NCBI GenBank assembly: GCA_017477205.1
Contig: JAFUXE010000029.1
Location: 1 to 64,000, forward strand
Length of the DNA: 64,000 nt
Direction: 5' to 3'
DNA from: Alloprevotella sp.
GTDB lineage: Bacteria > Bacteroidota > Bacteroidia > Bacteroidales > Bacteroidaceae
Part shown: positions 1-8,294 of the stretch, in pieces
How positions within the stretch are numbered: the first letter of the stretch is position 1
Layout: every line of letters starts with the position of its first letter
Notes under the pieces: model-generated
Told to the model about the DNA's origin: nothing
The model's database searches: none
What the model saw: the letters and a program-made list of their open reading frames with translations, nothing else
Position numbers and translations under genes: made by a program

Positions 1-2
1 CA

Positions 3-152
3 AATTGTTTGCATATCTCACGTATTTTACGGAACTTTGCAGAGAAGTTGTGCATGGCTATGATGATAGTACTTAATAGCTTGGACACTACAAAGTTACT
101 GAAAATCTGTGACATGTGCAACTTTTTTAACATAAACAAGAAACTTAGTTAA
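3..152 (+). pseudogene. possible 3' end of an unidentified gene cut by the window edge
   Basis: One plus-strand frame is open from the window edge to a TAA at 150-152 (49 codons). It encodes a Leu/Ile/Lys/Asn-rich tail with three Cys. The stretch is clearly AT-richer than the rest of the window, and no start codon is needed because the frame enters from outside. I do not recognise the product. It could be the C-terminus of a mobile-element protein or chance in AT-rich DNA. Confidence 0.22.
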
Positions 153-375
153 TTCAACCAACAAGTTTCCTCTAATCTTTCTTAAATCTTCGCCGTACTG
201 GGGCGGCAATTACTAAGAATGCATTCACTGTCTGTGGAGGACGGAAATTGACGTTTTTACGTCCTTTTCAGACAAACGCTCTTGGTTGAGCACATCAAAA
301 AAACTTGGTGCCGCCAAAGTTCCCTGTTTGTGAGCCGCCTCCTCTTCTCCCAAAATACTTTGTGTGGGATGTCAG
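153..375. other. AT-rich intergenic stretch, no gene seen
   Basis: No frame here has convincing coding character. Short ORFs between about 282 and 490 are out-of-frame overlaps with the promoter region of the next gene. I see no tRNA, no clear hairpin and no recognisable insertion-sequence end. Confidence 0.4.
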
Positions 376-435
376 TTCCGAAATTATTGCGATTTTTGCG
401 GAACGTATTCCGAAATTATTGCAATTTTTTTGGAA
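376..435 (+). repeat. two tandem 28-bp direct repeats upstream of the AAA/DUF4143 ATPase
   Basis: TTCCGAAATTATTGC, an A/T run and GGAA recur as two near-identical 28-bp copies at 376-403 and 408-435, a period of 32 bp. Each copy starts with TTCC and ends with GGAA, so each is also weakly palindromic. The second copy overlaps the -33 element of the promoter of the ATPase gene. The placement suggests an operator pair, possibly for autoregulation. This is an inference from position only. Confidence 0.6.
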
Positions 436-461
436 TATACAAACCGTTCTTCCTACATTTG
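429..461 (+). promoter_or_regulatory. Bacteroidetes-type promoter of the AAA/DUF4143 gene
   Basis: TTTG at 429-432 (-33), 21 bp, then TACATTTG at 454-461 (-7, consensus TAnnTTTG). The inferred transcription start is near 468, about 19 nt before the ATG at 487, which supports that start over the longer open frame beginning at 364. Confidence 0.6.
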
Positions 462-486
462 CAGCGCAAACATACATTGTAAAGCT

Positions 487-1629
487 ATGATTGGACGTAT
501 ATTAGAAGCTGCAATACGGCGACGGATGCAGGATAAGAAGGCTATCATTCTTATGGGAGCCCGGCAAGTGGGGAAGACCACTCTGCTGCAACACATCTTT
601 GGAGCGGAAAAAGAGAACGTCCTGTGGTTGAGTGGTGACAATCAGGACGTGCGCCTGTTGTTTGAGAACTTTTCGGCAGAGCGCATGAAAAGCATTGCGA
701 CTGGAAAGCAGTATATCGTGATTGATGAGGCGCAACGCATCCAGAATGTCGGTGTGAATCTGAAAATAATCATAGACCAGATTCCAAGTGTCCAGCTCTT
801 CGCTACGGGCAGTTCTTCGTTTGATTTGGCCAACAAGATTAACGAACCGCTCACCGGGCGAAAGTGGGAGTACAGGCTGTACCCCCTCTCGTTTGAGGAG
901 TTGGTGAGCCATACAAACTTGTTGGAGGAGAAACGGATGCTCCCTCACCGTCTTGTGTTTGGGGCTTATCCCGACGTGGTCTCTAACCCCGGGGACGAGA
1001 TTGAAATACTCCGTGGGCTGACTGATAGTTATTTGTACAAGGACATCCTGGAGTTTGACAAGATACATAAACCTGATAAACTTATGCGGCTTTTGCAGGC
1101 ATTGGCCTATCAGGTTGGAGCTGAGGTTTCCTTCAACGAACTTGCGCAGCTCTGCGGACTTGACTCAAAAACCGTTGATGCGTACATCTCTATACTGGAG
1201 CAGGCATATATCGTATTCCGTCTGGGGTCATATAGTCGTAATCTCCGGAACGAGCTAAAGAGTAGCCGCAAGATATATTTTTATGATAACGGCGTGCGCA
1301 ATGCTGTCATCGGTAATTTCTCCCAGATAGAAGGCCGTATGGATGCAGGTGCTTTGTTTGAGAATTATGTTATTTCAGAGCGTATCAAGCGAAATGCCTA
1401 TACTGGTAATTACGCCCGCAGTTGGTTCTGGCGCACGACGGCCAAGCAGGAGGTGGACTATTTGGAGGAAAAGGATGGGAAGCTTACAGCCGTGGAACTG
1501 AAGTGGAACCCGCGCCGCAAAGCTGCCCCGCCGCTTTCTTTCCGAAGAGCTTATCCTGACGCGGAGTTCATCGTGGTAAATCGTGACAACATCGAGGATC
1601 TGTTGCTGTATGATATTCAGACCTTTTAG
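487..1629 (+). CDS. AAA_14/DUF4143 ATP-binding protein
   Basis: A 380-residue protein of the AAA_14 plus DUF4143 class, common and often multicopy in Bacteroidetes genomes; the cellular role of the class is not established. The Walker A motif GARQVGKT lies at about residues 24-31. The Walker B-like segment YIVIDEAQR follows about 55 residues later. The C-terminal DUF4143 part contains VDYLEE followed by VELKW, a spacing that resembles a PD-(D/E)xK nuclease core. The open frame extends upstream to 364, but that extension is translated promoter repeat, and the ATG at 487 lies 25 nt after the -7 box. The gene stands alone, flanked by a tandem repeat upstream and a strong hairpin downstream. AT-rich surroundings suggest an acquired locus. 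Family assignment is firm; function is unknown. Confidence 0.9.
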   Translation: MIGRILEAAIRRRMQDKKAIILMGARQVGKTTLLQHIFGAEKENVLWLSGDNQDVRLLFENFSAERMKSIATGKQYIVIDEAQRIQNVGVNLKIIIDQIPSVQLFATGSSSFDLANKINEPLTGRKWEYRLYPLSFEELVSHTNLLEEKRMLPHRLVFGAYPDVVSNPGDEIEILRGLTDSYLYKDILEFDKIHKPDKLMRLLQALAYQVGAEVSFNELAQLCGLDSKTVDAYISILEQAYIVFRLGSYSRNLRNELKSSRKIYFYDNGVRNAVIGNFSQIEGRMDAGALFENYVISERIKRNAYTGNYARSWFWRTTAKQEVDYLEEKDGKLTAVELKWNPRRKAAPPLSFRRAYPDAEFIVVNRDNIEDLLLYDIQTF

Positions 1630-1652
1630 ACCTGAGCTGCCGCATAAACATA

Positions 1653-1684
1653 CCTCCCCCGCTCCGATAAAGAGCGGGGGGAGG
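1653..1684. terminator. G/C-rich hairpin between convergent genes
   Basis: CCTCCCCCGCTC (1653-1664) pairs with the segment at 1672-1684, with one bulged G and a 7-nt loop. It lies between the ends of the convergent genes at 1629 (+) and 1709 (-). There is no clean T-tract on either side, so it may be a bidirectional stem-loop terminator rather than a canonical one. Confidence 0.6.
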
Positions 1685-1708
1685 GCTGTTCAGAGGACTT
1701 TCTTCTGT

Positions 1709-1996
1709 TCACATTTCGCTTTCGTCTAAGATACGCCGCGTCTCCGCCTTAAATGCAAGTCTGCTATAGCGTACTCCTTGACACAGCGGACAACTGCACG
1801 GCACGCGTACCGACTTGTAGGCCTGACACCACTTTTGTTTGAGCAGGTCAACCCACAAGGCACGTTCGATGATTGTGCCATCTTCCAAACGGATAGACGT
1901 TCCCCATGACGCATAGCGTTTCAGGGCGCGAATGTAGAACTTCTGGCGTTGACGTTCACGCCAGCGCTTGTTTCTGTTTGATGTACTTTTTTCCAT
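1709..1996 (-). CDS. small basic protein with a C-terminal CxCxxC motif
   Basis: A 95-residue, Arg/Lys-rich protein that I do not recognise. The N-terminus is strongly basic (KRWRERQRQK). The middle has the character of a folded small domain (LEDGTIIERALWVDLL). The C-terminal third carries PCSCPLCQG, which with a Cys about 10 residues before it could form a zinc or metal site. The combination of a basic N-terminus and a Cys cluster suggests nucleic-acid binding, but nothing proves it. The ATG at 1994-1996 sits inside one arm of an 8-bp inverted repeat. The gene is monocistronic and converges on the ATPase gene. Confidence 0.6.
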   Translation of the reverse strand: MEKSTSNRNKRWRERQRQKFYIRALKRYASWGTSIRLEDGTIIERALWVDLLKQKWCQAYKSVRVPCSCPLCQGVRYSRLAFKAETRRILDESEM

Positions 1997-2030
1997 CGTC
2001 TCGTAAAATTTTGGTTAGCTTGGACGATGG
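1993..2030 (-). promoter_or_regulatory. inverted repeat covering the start codon of the CxCxxC gene
   Basis: CCATCGTC (1993-2000) and GACGATGG (2023-2030) are perfect 8-bp inverted arms with a 22-nt spacer. On the minus strand the downstream arm GACGATGG contains the initiator ATG. If transcribed, the stem would bury the start codon; as DNA it could be an operator. I see no clear -7 box between here and the repeat array at 2218. Confidence 0.45.
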
Positions 2031-2217
2031 AATTACTAAAAATGAGGTCTTAAGAGTGTACATACGATTTGCCGTTTAAAGTTTGCTCCCTTATCAGCAA
2101 ATCATGTGCCAACTTGTCGTTATTGCGGTATGTTGTCTTAAATCTATGCGCACGAAAAATTCCCCCTGTCCCGCGAAAAGTTGCTGTGGTGGGAGAAAAA
2201 GTGTTCCGCTGTCCCGC

Positions 2218-2315
2218 AAATTCTATCGTCTGAAGTTCAGACTGTACAATCTGAACTTCAGATTGTATATTCTGAAGGCTAAAATGTACAATCTGAGGTT
2301 CAGACGGTAGAATTT
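2218..2315. repeat. array of four 13-bp palindromes at a 21-bp period
   Basis: TCTGAAGTTCAGA-type palindromes begin at 2229, 2250, 2271 and 2292, exactly 21 bp apart. The first, second and fourth are near-perfect; the third is degenerate in its right half. The array is bounded by 17-bp inverted ends (2218-2234 and 2299-2315, one mismatch), so the whole block is a large imperfect palindrome. Because 21 is divisible by three, both strands show open frames with seven-residue repeats, which I take as by-products. A separate perfect palindrome, GTGGCGCGCCAC, follows at 2316-2327. The rest of 1997-2462 shows no gene. Confidence 0.8.
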
Positions 2316-2462
2316 GTGGCGCGCCACGATAAATTTGTGTACTTCTCTGCAAGTTTTTCGCGGCTTGCGGAAAACTTTTTGAGGGGAGAAACGATAAACG
2401 CGGTGCGCAGAAGAGTGGGGCTTCATGCGTACCGCGCTTGTGGCTGGATGCGTGGGGGGAGC

Positions 2463-2828
2463 TTATCCCTCCCCGTAGTAGCGGCGGCGGTCGGCTGTGA
2501 TGTTGGCAAGGTTATCGATGCCCCAGGCAACGAGGGCGTTAAGATGGGGCATGAGGGTGTGGGCGCGTGGCGTGAGCGCGTACTCTACGCGTGGGGGCAC
2601 TTCTGCAAATACCTGGCGCGTCACGAGACCATCGGCTTCAAGGTTGCGCAGAGTCTGAGCCAGCGTCTTTGCCGTGATGTCCGGGATGGCGGCGCGCAGG
2701 GCTTTGTAGCGCATGGGGACTTCGCTGCCTGCAAGGGCGAGGAGCACGAGGAGCGTCCATTTGTCGCCTATGCGCGCCAGGATGTTGCGCACGGGGCATT
2801 GGGGGAAGTAGGGATCGAGGACTTGCAT
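2463..2828 (-). CDS. HxlR-family winged-helix transcriptional regulator
   Basis: A 121-residue protein matching the HxlR family over its full length. CPVRNILARIGDKWTLLVL (from residue 11) is the family signature. The recognition helix region ITAKTLAQTLRNLEADGLV and the wing with RVEYALT follow. Cys11 sits where the redox-sensing Cys of HxlR regulators such as YodB and HypR lies; it is the only Cys. It is the last gene of a minus-strand cassette (peptide, radical SAM, ABM, quinone reductase, HxlR), 21 bp after the quinone reductase. That suggests it regulates the cassette, perhaps through the palindrome at 5606-5645. Such regulators commonly respond to quinones, aldehydes or disulfide stress. 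The family call is secure; the ligand is inferred. Confidence 0.92.
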   Translation of the reverse strand: MQVLDPYFPQCPVRNILARIGDKWTLLVLLALAGSEVPMRYKALRAAIPDITAKTLAQTLRNLEADGLVTRQVFAEVPPRVEYALTPRAHTLMPHLNALVAWGIDNLANITADRRRYYGEG

Positions 2829-2849
2829 GGTTGTGTCTTTTTTGATGTC

Positions 2850-3827
2850 TTATTCCATCGTAAGTATTATCTTCCCACCTGCACCGCCATGTTCTAGCAG
2901 CATGTGGGCTTCTGCTATCTGTTCCAGACGGAACACGCGGCTGTAGAGCGGCTTGATGGCGGCTTCGTGGATGAGCGCGAAGAGGGCGTCAATGACGGGC
3001 TGCATGGGGAAATTTGAGTAGAAGCCTGTGAGATAGACGCCTGCGGGAATAAACTTGATGGCGTCGAACTGCGGGATGGTGAACTGTCCGCCGAGCAACC
3101 CTGTCTGGCATACGTAGCCGGGGCGGGTTACGCTGAGCAGGGAGTCGCGCAATGTCTTGGGGCCGATGAGCTCAAGGAGCTTACCCGGACGCAGCGATGT
3201 AGCTCCTGACAGGGTCTTGCATAGCTCTCCGTCGTCCACCACGCAGGCATCGGCTCCGATGGCACGTAGCTTCGCGAAGCTGCTCTCGCGTCGGGCCGTG
3301 GCGATGACGGTGGCTCCGGCGGCCTTGGCAAGCTGCGTGGCGGCCTGTCCCACGGTGCTCGTCGCTCCGCGCACCAGGAGCACGTCGCCGACGCGGAGCC
3401 GAAGACTCTGGAAGAGCGAACCGTAAGCGGTGAAGTAGGTCTCGGGCACGGCGGCGAGGGCGGTCCAGTCCAAGTCCGTTTCTACTTTGAAGACGTTCTT
3501 CGCTGGCAGCAGGGCGTATTCGGCATAGCTACCGTTGAAGGAGCGTCCCATGCCGCCCATGAGGGCAATGACACGGTCGCCTTTGCGTAAGTTGCTATCC
3601 GAAGCGTCGGCCACTTCGCCCACACACTCTATGCCCGGGATGATGGGCGTGCGGATATAGTCTTTGTCGGCTTCGAAGAGGCGCAACAGGGCTTCGCTGT
3701 GGTTCAAACCGGCGGCGCGTACCCTCACCAGCACCCAACCGGGGCGCACTTCGGGCACGGGAACTTGGCTGACGCGCAGCTCCTCCGCCGCGCAACAGCC
3801 GTTTATTACGATGGCTCGCATGGTCAA
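2850..3827 (-). CDS. zinc-independent MDR-family NADPH:quinone oxidoreductase
   Basis: A 325-residue medium-chain dehydrogenase/reductase. The N-terminal GroES-like half contains AAGLNHSEALLR, where true alcohol dehydrogenases have Cys and His zinc ligands, so it lacks a catalytic zinc site. PGIECVGEV is the typical core strand. The Rossmann half has GATSTVGQAATQLAKAAG followed by ATARRES, consistent with NADPH preference. The C-terminus HGGAGGKIIL is characteristic of quinone reductases. The likely reaction is NADPH-dependent reduction of a quinone or enone in the cytosol. It is fourth in the peptide cassette, between the ABM protein and HxlR. An ATG two codons in is an alternative start. 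Confidence 0.88.
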   Translation of the reverse strand: MTMRAIVINGCCAAEELRVSQVPVPEVRPGWVLVRVRAAGLNHSEALLRLFEADKDYIRTPIIPGIECVGEVADASDSNLRKGDRVIALMGGMGRSFNGSYAEYALLPAKNVFKVETDLDWTALAAVPETYFTAYGSLFQSLRLRVGDVLLVRGATSTVGQAATQLAKAAGATVIATARRESSFAKLRAIGADACVVDDGELCKTLSGATSLRPGKLLELIGPKTLRDSLLSVTRPGYVCQTGLLGGQFTIPQFDAIKFIPAGVYLTGFYSNFPMQPVIDALFALIHEAAIKPLYSRVFRLEQIAEAHMLLEHGGAGGKIILTME

Positions 3828-3868
3828 GCTCTTAATGTGGGAGAAAAGAGGGAAGTGCTGCGCAAGTT

Positions 3869-4153
3869 TTACCTTTCAAAGCGCTCGATGCTGAGGCCGT
3901 CGGCGGTCAGTGCGCCAAGGGCGGGTACGGCTGCGGTGAAGTGGGACGCAGCGGAGTGCTTCTCAAGCGCTTCCTGGCTTTCCCAGCTCTCGCAAAACAT
4001 GAAGACACGCGGGTTGGTGGTGCTTTGGAAAAGGTCGTAGCCTTTGCAGCCTTCGTCCTGACGGGACTTGGCTACGAGTTCGTTCGTAATGGTCAGCACC
4101 TGTTCTGTGCTGACTCCTTCTTTTAAGGTGAAGAATGCGTTTAAGCGAATCAT
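3869..4153 (-). CDS. antibiotic biosynthesis monooxygenase (ABM) domain protein
   Basis: A 94-residue single-domain ABM protein. The sequence shows the dimeric ferredoxin-like pattern: MIRLNAFFTLKEG, then FMFCESWESQEALEKH, then HFTAAVPALG. Cofactor-free quinol monooxygenases (YgiN), heme-degrading enzymes and signalling-molecule isomerases (LsrG) all use this fold, so the substrate is open. Neighbours in the same cassette are a quinone reductase and an HxlR regulator, which favours a quinol or aldehyde substrate. It is separated from the radical SAM gene by 60 bp and from the quinone reductase by 41 bp, all on the minus strand. Confidence 0.85.
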   Translation of the reverse strand: MIRLNAFFTLKEGVSTEQVLTITNELVAKSRQDEGCKGYDLFQSTTNPRVFMFCESWESQEALEKHSAASHFTAAVPALGALTADGLSIERFER

Positions 4154-4213
4154 AAGTGCATAGGTTTTAATTATTTTACTTCCGGCATTGCCTGCGGCAA
4201 AACTGTTCTGTGC

Positions 4214-5242
4214 TCATTTGCGCCAGCATTGAGGGTCTGTCGCGTAGAAGTCGCGGGTGTAGCCGTAGCTGACGGCAGGACAACCTCGGCAGAAGCGTAG
4301 CAGCTCGCAGCGGGAGCATTTCTCAAAACGTTCGTGCTGGCGGTACTGCTCCATGCGCGGGCCGTGGAAAATATCGTAGAGTTCTTCGTCCACCGTGCCG
4401 ACGTAACTCTCGAAGCGGCGGCAAGCCATCAGGCGGCCTTCGGCGGAGATGGTGAAGTGGCAGTCGCCGCAGTGGCAGCCGTCGTAGATGGTGTCCTCGT
4501 CAAGTCCTTCGGGTATCTTGAAGAGCCCACGCTCGTAGAGGTAGAGCGTCCAAAGGTGATCCTTGAGGTTGAAGGTCGTGTTGTGGTCCTTGTACTGCTC
4601 AAACTTCTGCCAACAGCGGTCGAGGAATTCGTGGTAGCGTTCGGGTGTCATGTGCCAGTTCTTCTTCGTTGAGGCGTGGTCGGACTTCGTGGGGCAATAT
4701 CTGCCGAAGGCGAAGATGTCCACCTCATGTTCCACCACGACGTCAATGAGCTCTGGTATCTCGTCAATGTTCGCAGCCGACACTGTACTCATCACGGCAC
4801 AGTGGATGCCAGCCTCGCGCAGGGTGGTGATGGCTTGCAACGTGTGGTCGTAGGAACCGGGTTTTCTAAAGCTGTCGTGCGTCTGGCGCAGGCCGTCAAG
4901 GCTCAATTGGTATTTGCGGCAACCCAGCATCCGCATCCTTTGGCACGCATCCGTCGTCAGATGAAAAGGATTGCCCATAAGCGTGAAGGGAATTCCACGC
5001 TGGTGGAGCAGCTCCAATAAGTCCCAGAAGCGTGGGTGCAAAATGGGGTCGCCGCCCGTAATATACAGATAAGGTATGCGCCCCATGCGTGTTGCCATGC
5101 GTTCTATGTTTGCAAGCACGGACAACATACGCTCCCAAGGCATTGTCACGAGGTGAGGATGTCCTGGAGCGAAGATGTAGCAGTGCTTACATCTCTGGTC
5201 GCACTCGTCTGTTATATGCCATTGGAAGGCAAAGTAGTCCAT
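4214..5242 (-). CDS. radical SAM/SPASM peptide maturase, ACGX-repeat system type
   Basis: A 342-residue radical SAM enzyme with a C-terminal SPASM domain. Cys14, Cys18 and Cys21 form the CxxxCxxC site for the SAM-binding 4Fe-4S cluster; ITGGDP is the SAM-contacting GGD motif; LSLDG is the typical strand near residue 115. The SPASM half has GCHCGDCHF and MACRR, then a second Cys cluster, CSRCELLRFCRGC, and a last Cys four residues from the end, enough for two auxiliary clusters. Such enzymes modify ribosomal peptides, typically forming thioether or C-C bonds. It lies 68 bp after a gene for a peptide with six Cys in ACGX repeats. The pairing matches what is described for ACGX-repeat peptide systems. 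The exact modification is unknown. Confidence 0.93.
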   Translation of the reverse strand: MDYFAFQWHITDECDQRCKHCYIFAPGHPHLVTMPWERMLSVLANIERMATRMGRIPYLYITGGDPILHPRFWDLLELLHQRGIPFTLMGNPFHLTTDACQRMRMLGCRKYQLSLDGLRQTHDSFRKPGSYDHTLQAITTLREAGIHCAVMSTVSAANIDEIPELIDVVVEHEVDIFAFGRYCPTKSDHASTKKNWHMTPERYHEFLDRCWQKFEQYKDHNTTFNLKDHLWTLYLYERGLFKIPEGLDEDTIYDGCHCGDCHFTISAEGRLMACRRFESYVGTVDEELYDIFHGPRMEQYRQHERFEKCSRCELLRFCRGCPAVSYGYTRDFYATDPQCWRK

Positions 5243-5261
5243 GGGGCAAGAAACTAATTAT

Positions 5262-5291
5262 CCCCTCCATCCCTTTTGGGGAGTGGAGGGG
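5262..5291 (-). terminator. stem-loop between precursor and maturase genes (possible attenuator)
   Basis: CCCCTCCA (5262-5269) pairs with TGGAGGGG (5284-5291), and inner CCC/GGG pairs extend the stem. On the minus strand the hairpin is followed by ATAATTAGTTTCTT, only partly T-rich, so leaky termination is plausible. A stem here would allow more precursor mRNA than maturase mRNA, a common arrangement in RiPP operons. Confidence 0.55.
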
Positions 5292-5310
5292 TTAGGATAT
5301 TTCGGGACAA

Positions 5311-5517
5311 TTATTTGTCCCCAGCACCGCAAGCCGTACCGCAGGCGGCGGGCTTCTCTTCAGGCTTGTCGCCAGCACCGCACGCCGTTCCACAAGCGGC
5401 AGGTTTCTCTTCGGGTTTGTCGCCAGCACCACAGGCAGCACCGCAGGCGGCGGGAGCTTCCTGCATCTTCATGATGCCTTGTGCCGTGTGGGCGAAGTTC
5501 ATGTCTGTTCTATTCAT
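5311..5517 (-). CDS. ACGX-repeat RiPP precursor peptide
   Basis: A 68-residue peptide. A leader of about 22 residues (MNRTDMNFAHTAQG onward) precedes three copies of a 17-residue repeat, PAACG(A/T)ACGAGDKPEEK, the last ending after GDK. Six Cys lie at 25, 29, 42, 46, 59 and 63: each repeat is CGxACG, so Cys are four apart within a unit and 17 apart between units. This is the hallmark of ACGX-repeat targets of radical SAM/SPASM enzymes, and the maturase gene follows directly. The start at 5517 is chosen because the -7 box at 5575-5582 places the transcript start near 5567; the longer frame would start upstream of the promoter. Met6 is an alternative start. There is no hydrophobic signal peptide and no Gly-Gly leader site. 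Confidence 0.85.
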   Translation of the reverse strand: MNRTDMNFAHTAQGIMKMQEAPAACGAACGAGDKPEEKPAACGTACGAGDKPEEKPAACGTACGAGDK

Positions 5518-5574
5518 AACATTGTTCGTTTGAAGGTGAATACTAACGGGATTAGTCCCGCATCTAATTGCCTG

Positions 5575-5604
5575 CAAAGATAGTATTAAGGACGGGATAT
5601 ACAA
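5575..5604 (-). promoter_or_regulatory. promoter of the ACGX peptide cassette
   Basis: On the minus strand, TTG (5602-5604) is followed by 19 bp and TATCTTTG (5575-5582), an exact TAnnTTTG match. It gives a leader of about 50 nt. No other good promoter is evident before the four downstream genes, so all five genes may be transcribed from here. Confidence 0.65.
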
Positions 5605-5605
5605 T

Positions 5606-5645
5606 AAAGTTTCGTCTTGCACTATAAGTGTCAAAACGAAACTTT
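5606..5645. promoter_or_regulatory. nested palindrome abutting the peptide promoter (operator candidate)
   Basis: AAAGTTTCGT (5606-5615) and ACGAAACTTT (5636-5645) are perfect 10-bp inverted arms. A second palindrome, CACT-ATA-AGTG (5620-5630), is centred at the same point. The block ends one base before the -33 element, the position expected for an activator or for a repressor that blocks sigma contact. The HxlR protein of the same cassette is the obvious candidate ligand. The interval 5646-5722 shows nothing else. Confidence 0.6.
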
Positions 5646-5722
5646 TATGTTGTATAGCGGCTTCTGAGTATTGAGGCTTTAGGCTTTTTTAGGATTTCCT
5701 CTGTCCAAGGTGACTCGCGCTT

Positions 5723-6298
5723 TTACTTCAGTTTCAGGCCGTCTTTGAAGGCGTTGCCTACGATGTCGCCGATGACGCGGTACTTGTTTTGTGCCGAGTC
5801 GAACATGATGGGGCGCAGTTTGGCGAGGTCCACCTTCCCGTCCTCCGTGAGGATGCTTTCGTCGGCAGTCATCCCGACGATTTCCCCCGTGATGCGGATT
5901 TCCTCCGTCTTGGTTTCCACGATTTCGTCCAGGCGGCACTCCAGAGTGAGCGGGAACTCGTCAAAGACGGGTGCGTTCACCGTCTGCGCCTTTTGTGCGT
6001 GCAGGCCGGCGCGTGCCACCTTGTCCTTTACTTTCAGTCCAGACACGATGCCCACGTAGTCTGCGGGCACGACGGTGTCGGCTGTGGCGAAGCTGACGGT
6101 GAACTCGTGCGTGCGTTCTATGTTGTCGCGCGTCTTGCGCACGTGGCCAATGTTCAGCGCGACGTGTCGTTCGCTGCACTGTCCGCCCCATGCCACGTTC
6201 ATCAGGTTGGGTGTGCCGTCCTCGTCGTATGTGCCTACGAGCAGGACGGGCAGCGGCGTCACGATGGGGCCGCGTTTCATGTCAAGTTGTCTTTTCAT
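5723..6298 (-). CDS. flavin reductase-like FMN-binding protein
   Basis: A 191-residue protein of the split-barrel flavin reductase family (flavoredoxin/NADPH:FMN oxidoreductase-like). Diagnostic segments are TPLPVLLVGTYDEDGTPNLM, then ERHVALNIGHVRKTRDNI, FTVSFAT and ADYVG, which in relatives build the FMN phosphate and isoalloxazine pockets. It is probably a cytosolic FMN-binding electron-transfer protein; the partner is unknown. It begins only 13 bp after groEL on the same strand with no hairpin between, so it should be co-transcribed with groESL. That is an unusual companion for chaperonin genes and suggests stress-linked expression. Confidence 0.85.
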   Translation of the reverse strand: MKRQLDMKRGPIVTPLPVLLVGTYDEDGTPNLMNVAWGGQCSERHVALNIGHVRKTRDNIERTHEFTVSFATADTVVPADYVGIVSGLKVKDKVARAGLHAQKAQTVNAPVFDEFPLTLECRLDEIVETKTEEIRITGEIVGMTADESILTEDGKVDLAKLRPIMFDSAQNKYRVIGDIVGNAFKDGLKLK

Positions 6299-6311
6299 TG
6301 TGCTTATGGGA

Positions 6312-7946
<1,635 letters not shown>

Positions 7947-7954
7947 TTATGGTT

Positions 7955-8224
7955 TTAGATGATTGCTAAGACGTCACTTTGACGCATAATGAGATACTTT
8001 TCGCCGTCCAGTTCTACTTCCGTGCCGCTGTATTTTCCATACAGAACGCGGTCGCCAGCCTTCAGTACCATTTCTTCGTCCTTTGTACCTCCGCCAACGG
8101 CGAGAACTTCACCCTGAAGCGGTTTTTCTTTTGCTGTGTCGGGGATGATGATGCCGCCGACGGTCTTTTCTTCAGCAGGTGCGGGCTTGATGAGCACGCG
8201 GTCTGCAAGTGGTTTGATGTTCAT
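7955..8224 (-). CDS. groES: co-chaperonin GroES (Hsp10)
   Basis: An 89-residue Gro[16 protein letters not shown] is the conserved start; [15 protein letters not shown] is the mobile loop that contacts Gro[10 protein letters not shown] and [11 protein letters not shown] are conserved barrel strands. The start at 8224 is chosen by homology over a longer frame beginning at 8374, which would run through the divergent promoter region. A weak -7-like element (TAAATTCG, minus strand, 8267-8274) lies about 43 nt upstream. I found no CIRCE-type inverted repeat, so the heat-shock control is not visible here. Confidence 0.98.
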   Translation of the reverse strand: MNIKPLADRVLIKPAPAEEKTVGGIIIPDTAKEKPLQGEVLAVGGGTKDEEMVLKAGDRVLYGKYSGTEVELDGEKYLIMRQSDVLAII

Positions 8225-8294
8225 TGTGTAGTAAGTTTTATGGTTTGTAGTATTGTTTTCGCGGTGCGAATTTACGAAAAGTGTGCCAAAACGG

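Noticed and set aside
2050..2352. 100-codon ORF with a seven-residue Gln/Val/Glu repeat
   Set aside because: The repeat is a by-product of the 21-bp palindrome array; the opposite strand shows the same kind of frame, and flanking residues are not protein-like.
2316..2462. Plus-strand ORF (193 codons from 2316) across the HxlR gene
   Set aside because: It is antisense to a clear HxlR protein and has no family features.
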